From positions 124,001 through 188,000 of the forward strand of contig NZ_KB893317.1 in assembly GCF_000374045.1 (NCBI RefSeq): a DNA stretch of 64,000 nucleotides, read 5' to 3'. The notes beneath the pieces are model-generated. The model made no database searches and was not told where the DNA came from. It worked only from the letters and a program-made list of their open reading frames with translations. Positions 55,003-64,000 of this stretch are shown in pieces. The stretch's first letter is position 1. The number at the start of each line of letters is the position of its first letter. This DNA is from Segetibacter koreensis DSM 18137 (GTDB lineage: Bacteria; Bacteroidota; Bacteroidia; Chitinophagales; Chitinophagaceae). A program made the position numbers and the translations under genes.

Positions 55003-55032
55003 AAGGATTGAAAGGTTACCCTTTCAATCCTT
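55003..55032 (-). terminator. Attenuator-like hairpin between precursor and kinase genes
   Basis: A 13-bp perfect stem (55003-55015 with 55020-55032) with a 4-nt loop lies after the precursor ORF and 20 bp before the kinase ATG. On the minus strand only four T follow before A's, so read-through is likely. Such partial terminators give RiPP precursors higher expression than their enzymes. Confidence 0.7.
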
Positions 55033-55077
55033 CAATGAACACGCTGCTAACACTTAAACAACCCTCGGTTTTGATTA

Positions 55078-55284
55078 CTACCAACCATGCCAGCGGGTTG
55101 TGTAAGTATCTCTGCCGCTTGTGCAGTAGCTACTTTTGCCTGAGTGGCATGAGCGTGATTTGTGGCTGGTTCGACAACGATTTTTTCTTCTTCTTCTATG
55201 TCCTTTTCCGTAGCGATGACCACCGACAATTTCGTTCAGTGATTCTGTTTTCAATTCTGTCAGAAGTTTTTCTAACGTAATCAT
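55078..55284 (-). CDS. GG-leader precursor peptide (RiPP/bacteriocin-like)
   Basis: A 68-residue peptide. The leader MITLEKLLTELKTESLNEIV ends in Gly-Gly at residue 22, the site used by C39 peptidases; Leu and Glu/Ile sit at the conserved -7 and -4 positions (LNEIVGG). The core of 46 residues is strongly basic (HRRRRKNR), has 12 Ser/Thr, three Cys and a C-terminal TTRWHGW. It is the first gene of the cluster kinase-PCAT-HlyD-TolC. I infer that the core is phosphorylated by the RRE-kinase, then cleaved and exported. A second open frame (+1, 55047-55229) overlaps the core and also looks protein-like, so a frameshift cannot be excluded. Confidence 0.75.
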   Translation of the reverse strand: MITLEKLLTELKTESLNEIVGGHRYGKGHRRRRKNRCRTSHKSRSCHSGKSSYCTSGRDTYTTRWHGW

Positions 55285-56339
55285 AAAAAAAAATTGTATA
55301 ATAAAAAAATAGCTACTCTTTCAACGGGTTTTCGCTTTCCCCCTTTCCAATGTTAGTTTTCTAGCACTGAATTATTTTAAACAATATTTTCTTTGTTGCC
55401 CTTATACATTAGGGCAGCAATAAAGTTTTAAGTTAATTTCTAATAGTTGTTATCCTGGGGGAGAAGACAGGATATTGGGTATTTTAGTTAATACGATAAA
55501 ACCCGAATGTGGTTGCTATTAAAATAAGAGAAAACGGGGGGTGTATTTCTCAATTGCTATAAACAATAACAACTCACATTTTTTTTAATTCCATATCTAA
55601 TGTAGAAACAATTTATCGAATATGCAAGATTTATAGATATTTTTTTTGTAATATCTGAAAGTTTAAAAATAGGGGTAATTTAATAACATTTCGTGCCGTT
55701 TTAGGCACTGTGATTCTACATACTTCGGGACTTTCAAGCGAGGTTGCCTCTAGACGTTGCCTCTATTTAAGTAAGGGCAAGCAATGGCGGGATGTGTATG
55801 ATTTAGAGAAAGCATATTTCCATATACCTGCTAACGGGAAATCGTAACAATTCTGATAATAGCGACACCTCATTGATTGTTTTAATTATGTAAATATTAC
55901 TTAGTTATCAGGTCGTTATAAATAATATTTATAATTTGAGAAAAAATTTATAATTTAATCCACAAATATCCTTTGAATCTCGCGAGCAAAAGATCCGACA
56001 AGTTTATCTTCATTTGATTTTTATCAAATTGTACTCATTCGACACTTTGCACGTAATTGTGTAAGAATAACCAGCAGTAGAAGAGGGGAAACAAACCTGG
56101 TATTTTTTCAAATCCTTTATTAAAAAAACAACTTGTTCATGTGTGACTTGGACAAGCGAAGCTTTGATGTATAATACTACTTCTTCGTAACGTATCATTC
56201 GATACTTTAGTTAGAAATGTAACAGAGACAACTCCTTCACAACCCTGATTTTTGTTTTCACCCGCCAAATATTTAATTTACAAATTGCCAACAATAGTTT
56301 AAGTACACGCAATTTGAACTGATCTTAAGTGAAAATACC
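55285..56339. other. 1-kb divergent intergenic region between the RiPP-like and NRPS units
   Basis: AT-rich, no gene I can support. A short plus-strand piece near 55785-55848 reads WRDVYDLEKAYFHIP and may be coding debris. A small inverted repeat (gtgcc..ggcac, 55693-55708) is present. It must contain both promoters, but no perfect TAnnTTTG was picked out. Confidence 0.4.
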
Positions 56340-59300
56340 ATGTATAAAACGATCTTCCCTTTACATCCCGCACAACGCGATATTTATATGGGCCAGGAGA
56401 TAAACTTTGAAAGTCCGCACAATAACATTGGGTTTTATGTAAAGCTTAAGGGGGCATTGAATAAGGAGAAGTTGCGTGAAGCTGTTAATTCATCTCCCAA
56501 AATATTTGATGCTTTTAGGCTGAGGTTTGATCTGCAGGATGTAAATCTCATTTGCTATTTTGATGAGAACTATAATAGATTGGAATTGGCGGAAATGGAT
56601 TTCAGTGGACGAAAAAATCCTGAGCATGAGGCTAAGAGTTGGATGCAAAACGGATTTAATGTTCCGTTTATAATACGGAAGGAAAACTTGCTTTTCGAAC
56701 CTGTTTTAATTAAAATTGCTTCAGATGAATATTGGTTGTTCTTTAAATTTCATCAGATAATTATTGACAGTTATGGTTTAGCTATGTGGTTAAATTACGT
56801 TTCCAAAAAGTATACATCATTACTTATAGCTGATGATCTTAAATTTCATTATGGTTCTTACGTAGATGAAGCTATAAAGGCATCAGAATTTCTTAATTCA
56901 CCTGACTATGAATTAGATGGAAAGTATTGGAAAAAGAAAATAAATGAACAGCCAGAGGCTTTACTAAGAAAAAACAACAGGTTTATTACAAAGCCAACAA
57001 CAAAAAGTGGCAATTACTATCTTAAGATAAGTCCAGAGCAAAGAAAAATAATTGATAAAGTAATAAATGTTACTCAATCAAATTTAGATCAATTGACAAT
57101 TGCTGCACTGCTAATCTATTTTGGAAAAACTTCAGGTCAATCAAATATTGTTTTTGGCATAAATGTTCCTAAAAGAAGTTCAGTTGAACTGCAGAATATT
57201 GTAGGAAAGCTTTCAGGTGTTTTACCTTTTAAGGGTGTTTTTGAAGAAGATATAAAATTAGCAGATTTATTAAAAGACATTGCAATTTCACGAAAAGAAG
57301 ATTGCGCTCATCAAAATTACCTGGTTAGTGATTTAATAGAGTTCCTTAAAATAGATACTTCTAAAAGTTCTTTGTATGATGTAACGGTCGATAATGTTTT
57401 ATTTAATTTTCAAATAGATTTTGGCACAGAGATTCAATCAACAATATTTTGGTTGCAAAGTGAGTATGAAAAGGTCCCTTTACAAATATGCTGGAGAGAT
57501 TATGGAAATCAACAACCTTTAGAGTTGGGGCTTCATTATAACTACGAGTATTTTATTTCAGAAGAGATAGATTTATTCGCCAAAAGAATAATATTTATTT
57601 TAGAACAATTTCCGTTCGCCCTTAATACAAATATTGGTAATATCAATATACTGCCTTCCCAAGAGCAGCAGTTGCTTGGCCGGTTCAACGGTGCTACAGA
57701 AGCTTATCCTATAGACAAGAATATTGTAGACTTATTCGAACAGCAGGTAGAACTTACTCCTGATAATATCGCTTTGGTCTTAGAAGATCAGCACTTAACC
57801 TATAGCGAACTTAATGAACGATCTAACCAGTTAGGGCATTACTTACGAAGCAAAGGAGTAAAAGAAGACACACTGGTGCCGGTATGCATAGAACGCTCCG
57901 TTGAGATGATAGTTGCCATGCTCGGCATTCTGAAAGCCGGAGGAGCATATGTGCCTATCGATCCGGAGTATCCTGAAGATCGAATCAGCTATATGCTCCA
58001 AGACATCGCTGCCTCGGTAGTAGTAAGCAGTAAAAAGAGCCGTTTGAAGCTACCCTTGGCAGAGGACAGCAAAGTAGTGGAAGTAGACGCAGACCGGGGT
58101 AACATAAGCCTTTCTTCAAAAGACAAGGTGCCAACATCTCTTCGTTCACACCACCTTGCTTATGTCATCTATACCTCTGGTTCTACAGGTCGCCCCAAAG
58201 GAATAATGGTTGAACACAGAAGCCTGGTAGCTTCTACGTTATCAAGGAAACGGTACTATAAAACTTTCGGATCTGTGTTTTTAATACCTTCTTTTTCTTT
58301 TGACTCATCAGTCGCCGTAATATTCGGTACATTATTAACAGGTGGTCGTTTAGTCTTATGTGAAGATCAATTAATAAAGGATATCAATTTTGTCAGAGGG
58401 TTATTAAGAAATGTGGAAACAATTTTATGTGTGCCTTCTTATTATAAGCTTCTGTTGGAAGAGGGAGTAGTTGAAAATTCATCTCTTTCAAAAGTAATAG
58501 TCGCTGGTGAAGATCTTAATAGGCAAATCGTGTCTCTTCATTTTGATAAAACAAATAATGTTTCTTTATTTAATGAGTATGGTCCTACAGAATACACTAT
58601 ATGGGCAACGGTGGCCAAAATAGAGGCTGTTACTGGTAAGGTAACCATTGGGGCTCCTATAGATAATACGAGCATTTATATTGTAGGTAAGGGACTTTGC
58701 CTAACCCCTATAGGAGTCGCTGGAGAGATATGTATCGCAGGCGAAGGCTTGGCTCGAGGCTATTTAAATAATGAGGAACTGAGCAGGCAGAAGTTTGTTC
58801 CTAATCCTTTCGTTAAGGAAGCCGGAGTTTTAATGTATAAAACAGGGGATATGGGAAAGTGGTTAGGCGATGGGAGCATTCAATTTTTAGGCAGAAAGGA
58901 TGAACAGGTAAAAATTAGGGGTTACAGAATTGAGTTAGGCGAATTGGAGAGTGTGCTACAGCAATATGACCAGGTAAGGCAGGGGGTAGTACTGGCCCGG
59001 GAGGATAAAGAAGGTAGGAAACGACTGGTAGGATATGTCGTTCCCAAGAAAGGTAGCCTGGACCGGGAAGTACTGATGCGTTATTTAAGCAGCAAGCTAC
59101 CTCAGTACATGATACCGGGTCTTTGGGTAGAAATAAAGAAGTTGCCTTTAACCCCAAATGGCAAGATTGATCGGAAGGCACTCCCTGACGTGGATGCAAG
59201 TGAAGAGGCGCTAAGTCAGCAGTACCAGGGGCCACGAAATGTAGTGGAAGCAAAACTATGTGTAATTTGGCAGGACTTGTTGGAAGTGGAAAGGGTCGGC

Positions 59301-62300
59301 ATTCATGACAACTTTTTTGAACTGGGCGGTGATTCTTTATTAGCCATGCGACTCATATCATATATTGGCAAGGAGCTGGAAGTGGAAGTTATTGTTAAAG
59401 ACCTGTTTGTTCATTGTACGATAGCAGCTTTATCGGCTCATATCGAAAGGCAAAACAAACAACTCTTACTTCCAGTCATTGAAAGACGGGCAAGAGAGGA
59501 GCGCATTCCTTTATCATTTAGCCAGGAGCGTTTGTGGTTCATTGACAGGCTGGAAGGTAGTGTGCAGTATCATATACCGCAGGTGCTGCGCGTAAAAGGC
59601 AAGTTGAATGCGGATGCCCTCGAAGCGTCTTTTAAAGGAGTTATGCATCGTCATGAAGTACTTAGAACGGTCATTAAGGAAGATGAAGGACGGGGGTGGC
59701 AATACATCAAGGAAGAGGATGGGTGGCGGTTGGAAATTGTATACGGTTCCCTGTACAATGAAGATACCGACGCTTTACAATCTTACATTCAACAATTAAT
59801 TGTACAGCCGTTTAACTTGGCGGAGGATTATATGCTGCGGGCACAGTTGATTAAGCTGGAGGAAGAAGATCAGGTACTGGTGATCACGATCCACCACATT
59901 GTCACGGACGGTTGGTCAACGCCTCTTTTTGTTAAAGAGCTTACAGAATTATATGCCGCTTATGAACAGGGACGTCCGCCTAATTTGCCATCCCTGCCCA
60001 TTCAGTATGCCGATTATGCTATATGGCAGCGCCAGTATTTGCACGGAGCAGTACTGGAGGCAAAACTGAGCTACTGGAAAGAGAAGCTGCAAGAGGTACA
60101 GGTGTTGCAGTTGCCGACTGATTTTGTACGGCCAGCGGTACAAAGCACCAAAGGAGCAGTAGAGGGCTTTCTCATTGATAAACAACTAGGTGAACAGCTC
60201 AAAACCTTAAGCAAACAACAGGGTACAACCCTGTTTATGACCCTGCTTGCAGCTTTTAAAGTCTTATTATTTAGATATAGCGGACAAGAAGATATATGTG
60301 TAGGGAGCCCGACTGCCAGCAGGCAACAACAGGAAGTGGAAGGCTTAATAGGCTTTTTTGCCAATACATTGGCCTTACGCGATAAAGTCAAGGGAGATGC
60401 ATCCTTTGTAGAGCTGTTGCAAACGGTAAAGGCAACAACTCTTGATGCCTATCAACACCAGGAAGTACCCTTTGAAAAGGTGGTGGACGAAGTGACCAGG
60501 GAAAGGGACGTGAGTCGTAACCCTCTTTTTCAGGTGATGTTTGCTTCACAGAATACTCGGGATGTGCCGGAGCTGCATTTAGGAAACACTGAAATATCTA
60601 CGGAAGTGTTTGCCGATATGACAGCGAAGTTCGATTTGACATTATTTGTAGAAGAAACTCGAAGAGGCTTGCAAAGCGGGTTTGAGTACTGCACCGAGCT
60701 ATTTGAAGCACGAACCATTGGTCGAATGGCCGACCATTTTCAGAGTCTGCTCCAGTCCATAGTGACTGCACCGCATCAGAAGATCGCAGCATTACCAATG
60801 CTCACAGAGGCCGAGCGGCAACAACTCCTGGAGGAGTTTAACCCAAGGCCTGTAGCTTATCCCTTAGACAGAACTATTGTTGATTTATTTAAACAGCAGG
60901 TAGAAAGTACTCCGGATAATGTTGCCGTGATTTTTCAGGAGCAGCGCTTAAGCTACAGAGAACTGAATGAAAGAAGCAATCAGCTTGCACATTATTTGAG
61001 AAGCAAGGGGGTGAAGGAAGAATGCCTTGTACCAATATGCATTGAGAGAAGTCACGAAATGCTTGTAGGATTATTAGGTATCTTAAAATCAGGCGCTGCT
61101 TACGTTCCGATTGATCCGGAATATCCGCAGGAAAGAATAACGTTCATGCTGGAAGATATCAAAGCCAACATAGTGGTAGCCGGCAAAGCAGGTAAATTGA
61201 AGTTGAAAATCACTGACGAACTCGATATTATAGACTTATTCAAAGATTGGCCGATCATTGAAAAAATGCCTCGGACGAACCTTCAAACTAATTTTAATAA
61301 CAATAACCTGGCTTATGTGGTTTACACATCAGGTTCAACAGGCCAACCTAAGGGGGTAATGATTGAACATGGTTCATTGCTAAATTATGTACTTGTATTT
61401 AAAGACTATTTTTCAATAACTCAAAACGATTTTGTAATACAACAATATTCAATATCTTTTGATACTAGTATGGAAGAGATATACCCCGCTTTGATAAGTG
61501 GTGGCTGCGTTTGCATCATAAAAGACGGAAGGGATGTTGAAAAAATAAAACAATATATTGAAGATGGGCTCGCCACTGTTTTAAGCGCCGCGCCCATGAC
61601 AATCGAGTGGTTAAACAACAACTTATCAGGTACAGGCCAATTAAGATATGTGATCAACGGGGGAGATGTCCTGTATCCTTCCTCGATTGATCATTTATTT
61701 AAAAAAGTTAACATCGTAAACGGTTACGGTCCTAGCGAAACAACCATCGGGGTTACCTATAACAAGGTTAAGAGTATTTCGGAGGCATCATTAATAGGTA
61801 AACCCATAGCTAATGTTCGTATATATATCCTTGGGCACCAAAACCAATTACAAGCTATAGGTATCCCTGGTGAGATACATATAGGCGGTTTACAGGTATC
61901 GCGTGGGTATTTAAACCGGCCTGAACTAACACATAAGAAATTTGTTCAAGATCCTTTTAACCCCCTATCAGGCTGCCGAATGTATAAAACAGGGGATATG
62001 GGAAAGTGGTTAGGCGATGGGAGCATTCAATTTTTAGGCAGAAAGGATGAACAGGTAAAAATTAGGGGTTACAGAATTGAGTTAGGCGAATTGGAGAGTG
62101 TGCTACAGCAATATGACCAGGTAAGGCAGGGGGTAGTACTGGCCCGGGAGGATAAAGAAGGTAGGAAACGACTGGTAGGATATATCGTTCCCACGAAAGG
62201 TAGCCTGGACCGGGAAGCACTGATTCTGTATTTAAGCAGCAAGCTACCTCAGTACATGGTACCGGGTCTTTGGGTAGAAATAGAGAAGTTGCCTTTAACC

Positions 62301-64000
62301 CCAAATGGCAAGATTGATCGGAAGGCACTCCCTGACGTGGATGCAAGTGAAGAGGCGCTAAGTAAGCAGTACCAGGGGCCACGAAATGAAGTGGAAGCAA
62401 AACTGTGTGTCATTTGGCAGGACTTGTTGGAAGTGGAAAGGGTCGGCATTCATGACAACTTCTTTGAACTGGGCGGAGATTCCATTATCACTATTCAGAT
62501 CAGCAGCAGAGCTAAGCGTGCAGGATATGAGATACGACCAAGAGACATTTTCTTGTACCAGGACATAAGTCGTTTATCAGCAGCAATAATTAATAATTCC
62601 ACTGCTTCTGCTTTTCAGGCAGAGCAGGGAGAGTTGTTAGGTGAGTGTAGTCTTTTACCTATTCAGCAATGGTATCTCGAAAAGGAAAATGATAATCCAC
62701 TGATATCTTACTATAACCAAAGCATGCTTGTGGGTATTCATAAAGCTGTCACATTGGTAGAACTCACAGAAGCACTTCGTATAGTTATTATAAAGCATGA
62801 TGTGTTACGTTTCGTTTACAAGCACAGCGTATCAGGATGGACGCAGATCTATGGAAGTAGTCATTTAACGGTAACAGAATGCGATTTTCGTAGTGAACCA
62901 ATTGCCTCTTTATCATCAACAATATCAAACAAAGCAAGCGATTATCAAGCCGGTTTAGATATAGAGAAAGGGGATCTGTTAAGGGTGGTCCTATTCCAAA
63001 CTCCGAACGAGCAGCCGGACAATCGTTTATTATTGGTTATTCATCATTTAGCAGTAGATGGAGTATCATGGCGTGTACTACTGGAAGATCTGGAAGTATC
63101 GATAAACAGTATAAGGAATAGCGAGAGTTTAAATTTAGGGCGCAAAAGTAGTTCTTACCGTGATTGGTATAACGCTTTAAAGGAGTATTCAAACCACCCT
63201 CGTTTGTTATCGCAGCAAAGCCGCTGGCAAACAGTGGTAGAGAATGCAAAACCTCTACCAACGGACTTGATCTCTGACCAAGAAGTTAAGTTTCGAGATT
63301 GGGATGTAGTTACAGTGAAACTAAACGTAGTTCAAACCCAATTGTTATTACAGCAGGTTCCACTAACTTATCATACTGAAATTAATGATGTGTTACTGGC
63401 GGCCTTGAGCAAGGTGCTTGTTACATGGACTGGGAACAACAAAATATTGATAGGCTTGGAGGGGCATGGCAGAGAGGAGTATATTGGTGAAGGAATCGAT
63501 TTAAGTCGGACTGTGGGCTGGTTCACGACGATTTATCCTCTATTGCTTGAATCTGTATCAGAAGAATCAGAGGGAAGTTTGCTTAAAGCCACTAAAGAGC
63601 AGCTAAGGCAGATACCGGATAAGGGATTAGGGTATGGTGTGCTCAAGTATTTTAATAAATTAAAGGAGTTAAATATAGAAGCAGGCAAGGATCCGTGGGA
63701 TATAGTATTTAATTATCTGGGACAGTTTGATAACGTCATAAGCCAGAGTAATTTGTTTACGAGGTGTGAAGAGTCTCCTGGCAAAGAAATTAGCGACTCT
63801 CACCGTATATCCGAAAAGATTGCAGTAAATAGTCTAATATCAGGAGGTGAACTCAAGCTTGATTGGGGCTACAGCAGGAAGCACTACCGAAAGGAGACAA
63901 TCGAGCAGTTAGGTCAATCCTACATTATTCAGCTGGAAGAGTTGATTAGACATTGCCTGAAACAGGGCGAAGAAGGATCGGCGTACACTCCATCAGACTA
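56340..64000 (+). CDS. Nonribosomal peptide synthetase, N-terminal 2553 residues (C-A-T-C-A-T-E; runs off the window)
   Basis: One unbroken frame from ATG at 56340 (MYKTIFPLHPAQRDIYMG). C1 about 1-430, with the active motif degenerate: H138-Q139-I-I-I-D143-S. A1 about 460-960 (YTSGSTGRPKG, YGPTEYT, YKTGD, NGKIDRKALP). T1 Ser999 in LGGDSLL. C2 about 1055-1490 with intact HHIVTDG (His1185, His1186). A2 about 1505-2010 (YTSGSTGQPKG, YGPSETT). T2 Ser2048 in LGGDSII. E about 2110-2550 with HHLAVDGVSWR (His2235, His2236). By hand alignment to GrsA the pocket residues read D-S-A-C-I-A-E-I-W for A1 and D-T-E-S-I-G-G-I-G for A2; I cannot assign substrates. The epimerase implies a D-residue at position 2. 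More modules should follow. Confidence 0.96.
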   Translation, partial: MYKTIFPLHPAQRDIYMGQEINFESPHNNIGFYVKLKGALNKEKLREAVNSSPKIFDAFRLRFDLQDVNLICYFDENYNRLELAEMDFSGRKNPEHEAKSWMQNGFNVPFIIRKENLLFEPVLIKIASDEYWLFFKFHQIIIDSYGLAMWLNYVSKKYTSLLIADDLKFHYGSYVDEAIKASEFLNSPDYELDGKYWKKKINEQPEALLRKNNRFITKPTTKSGNYYLKISPEQRKIIDKVINVTQSNLDQLTIAALLIYFGKTSGQSNIVFGINVPKRSSVELQNIVGKLSGVLPFKGVFEEDIKLADLLKDIAISRKEDCAHQNYLVSDLIEFLKIDTSKSSLYDVTVDNVLFNFQIDFGTEIQSTIFWLQSEYEKVPLQICWRDYGNQQPLELGLHYNYEYFISEEIDLFAKRIIFILEQFPFALNTNIGNINILPSQEQQLLGRFNGATEAYPIDKNIVDLFEQQVELTPDNIALVLEDQHLTYSELNERSNQLGHYLRSKGVKEDTLVPVCIERSVEMIVAMLGILKAGGAYVPIDPEYPEDRISYMLQDIAASVVVSSKKSRLKLPLAEDSKVVEVDADRGNISLSSKDKVPTSLRSHHLAYVIYTSGSTGRPKGIMVEHRSLVASTLSRKRYYKTFGSVFLIPSFSFDSSVAVIFGTLLTGGRLVLCEDQLIKDINFVRGLLRNVETILCVPSYYKLLLEEGVVENSSLSKVIVAGEDLNRQIVSLHFDKTNNVSLFNEYGPTEYTIWATVAKIEAVTGKVTIGAPIDNTSIYIVGKGLCLTPIGVAGEICIAGEGLARGYLNNEELSRQKFVPNPFVKEAGVLMYKTGDMGKWLGDGSIQFLGRKDEQVKIRGYRIELGELESVLQQYDQVRQGVVLAREDKEGRKRLVGYVVPKKGSLDREVLMRYLSSKLPQYMIPGLWVEIKKLPLTPNGKIDRKALPDVDASEEALSQQYQGPRNVVEAKLCVIWQDLLEVERVGIHDNFFELGGDSLLAMRLISYIGKELEVEVIVKDLFVHCTIAALSAHIERQNKQLLLPVIERRAREERIPLSFSQERLWFIDRLEGSVQYHIPQVLRVKGKLNADALEASFKGVMHRHEVLRTVIKEDEGRGWQYIKEEDGWRLEIVYGSLYNEDTDALQSYIQQLIVQPFNLAEDYMLRAQLIKLEEEDQVLVITIHHIVTDGWSTPLFVKELTELYAAYEQGRPPNLPSLPIQYADYAIWQRQYLHGAVLEAKLSYWKEKLQEVQVLQLPTDFVRPAVQSTKGAVEGFLIDKQLGEQLKTLSKQQGTTLFMTLLAAFKVLLFRYSGQEDICVGSPTASRQQQEVEGLIGFFANTLALRDKVKGDASFVELLQTVKATTLDAYQHQEVPFEKVVDEVTRERDVSRNPLFQVMFASQNTRDVPELHLGNTEISTEVFADMTAKFDLTLFVEETRRGLQSGFEYCTELFEARTIGRMADHFQSLLQSIVTAPHQKIAALPMLTEAERQQLLEEFNPRPVAYPLDRTIVDLFKQQVESTPDNVAVIFQEQRLSYRELNERSNQLAHYLRSKGVKEECLVPICIERSHEMLVGLLGILKSGAAYVPIDPEYPQERITFMLEDIKANIVVAGKAGKLKLKITDELDIIDLFKDWPIIEKMPRTNLQTNFNNNNLAYVVYTSGSTGQPKGVMIEHGSLLNYVLVFKDYFSITQNDFVIQQYSISFDTSMEEIYPALISGGCVCIIKDGRDVEKIKQYIEDGLATVLSAAPMTIEWLNNNLSGTGQLRYVINGGDVLYPSSIDHLFKKVNIVNGYGPSETTIGVTYNKVKSISEASLIGKPIANVRIYILGHQNQLQAIGIPGEIHIGGLQVSRGYLNRPELTHKKFVQDPFNPLSGCRMYKTGDMGKWLGDGSIQFLGRKDEQVKIRGYRIELGELESVLQQYDQVRQGVVLAREDKEGRKRLVGYIVPTKGSLDREALILYLSSKLPQYMVPGLWVEIEKLPLTPNGKIDRKALPDVDASEEALSKQYQGPRNEVEAKLCVIWQDLLEVERVGIHDNFFELGGDSIITIQISSRAKRAGYEIRPRDIFLYQDISRLSAAIINNSTASAFQAEQGELLGECSLLPIQQWYLEKENDNPLISYYNQSMLVGIHKAVTLVELTEALRIVIIKHDVLRFVYKHSVSGWTQIYGSSHLTVTECDFRSEPIASLSSTISNKASDYQAGLDIEKGDLLRVVLFQTPNEQPDNRLLLVIHHLAVDGVSWRVLLEDLEVSINSIRNSESLNLGRKSSSYRDWYNALKEYSNHPRLLSQQSRWQTVVENAKPLPTDLISDQEVKFRDWDVVTVKLNVVQTQLLLQQVPLTYHTEINDVLLAALSKVLVTWTGNNKILIGLEGHGREEYIGEGIDLSRTVGWFTTIYPLLLESVSEESEGSLLKATKEQLRQIPDKGLGYGVLKYFNKLKELNIEAGKDPWDIVFNYLGQFDNVISQSNLFTRCEESPGKEISDSHRISEKIAVNSLISGGELKLDWGYSRKHYRKETIEQLGQSYIIQLEELIRHCLKQGEEGSAYTPSD

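Noticed and set aside
56010-56198. 62-codon minus-strand ORF upstream of the NRPS
   Set aside because: No recognisable domain, no promoter and no context; probably chance in an AT-rich gap.
58915-59253. 112-codon minus-strand ORF, repeated almost identically at 62062-62400
   Set aside because: It is the antisense shadow of the duplicated NRPS segment and not an independent gene.

Overview
The window comes from a Bacteroidota chromosome, most likely a Chitinophagaceae-like genus. Three things point there. Type IX secretion sorting domains are present (end of the protein at 7006-9276, the CHU_C-type end of the protein at 21486-24221, and a broken one at 16204-16537). The -7 promoter elements read TAnnTTTG. 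Families typical of the phylum occur: a DUF5107 TPR protein, an Oar-like TonB receptor, and ftsX followed by a DUF3098 gene and uppP. Base composition is AT-rich and Shine-Dalgarno sequences are weak, as usual there. Nothing was searched; all calls rest on motifs read by eye.

Layout. 1-16 kb: sugar-related genes (end of a DUF5107/TPR protein, a sugar-porter MFS), a tiny secreted basic protein divergent from a histidine kinase/OmpR regulator pair, a secreted malectin-like T9SS protein, a Gfo/Idh/MocA oxidoreductase, an Oar-like receptor and a secreted metallo-beta-lactamase-fold protein. 16-19.7 kb: a scrap heap with a truncated, frameshifted T9SS gene end, a decayed FecA-like receptor, an HNH protein and a decayed serine recombinase. 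19.7-30.07 kb: an integrative mobilizable element of about 10.4 kb in the 3' end of a tRNA-Arg(CCT) gene. It has a 17-bp att duplication, a tyrosine integrase with 12-bp arm-type repeats at both ends, relaxase and MobC genes, a candidate oriT, a primase and a helicase separated by a GATGCG repeat array, an excisionase-like HTH protein, and a large T9SS-type cargo protein. 30-48 kb: core genome (protealysin-type protease with an emfourin-type inhibitor, leuS, ftsX-DUF3098-uppP, transporters, an ECF sigma factor, tRNA-Gln) plus a histidine kinase with an ethylene-receptor-type membrane domain.

48.5-64 kb holds two adjacent natural-product systems. On the minus strand a compact operon reads: GG-leader precursor peptide, hairpin, a protein joining a PqqD/RRE-like domain to a Ser/Thr kinase, a C39 peptidase-ABC exporter, an HlyD adaptor and a TolC channel. 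The proposed pathway is leader recognition by the RRE, phosphorylation of the Ser/Thr-rich core, cleavage after GG, and export across both membranes. No LanC-like cyclase or lyase is visible, so this looks like an unusual RiPP type and is the best candidate here for an undescribed system. Divergent from it, from 56340 to beyond the window, runs a nonribosomal peptide synthetase (C-A-T-C-A-T-E so far) with a degenerate first condensation domain and a recently duplicated adenylation/carrier segment.
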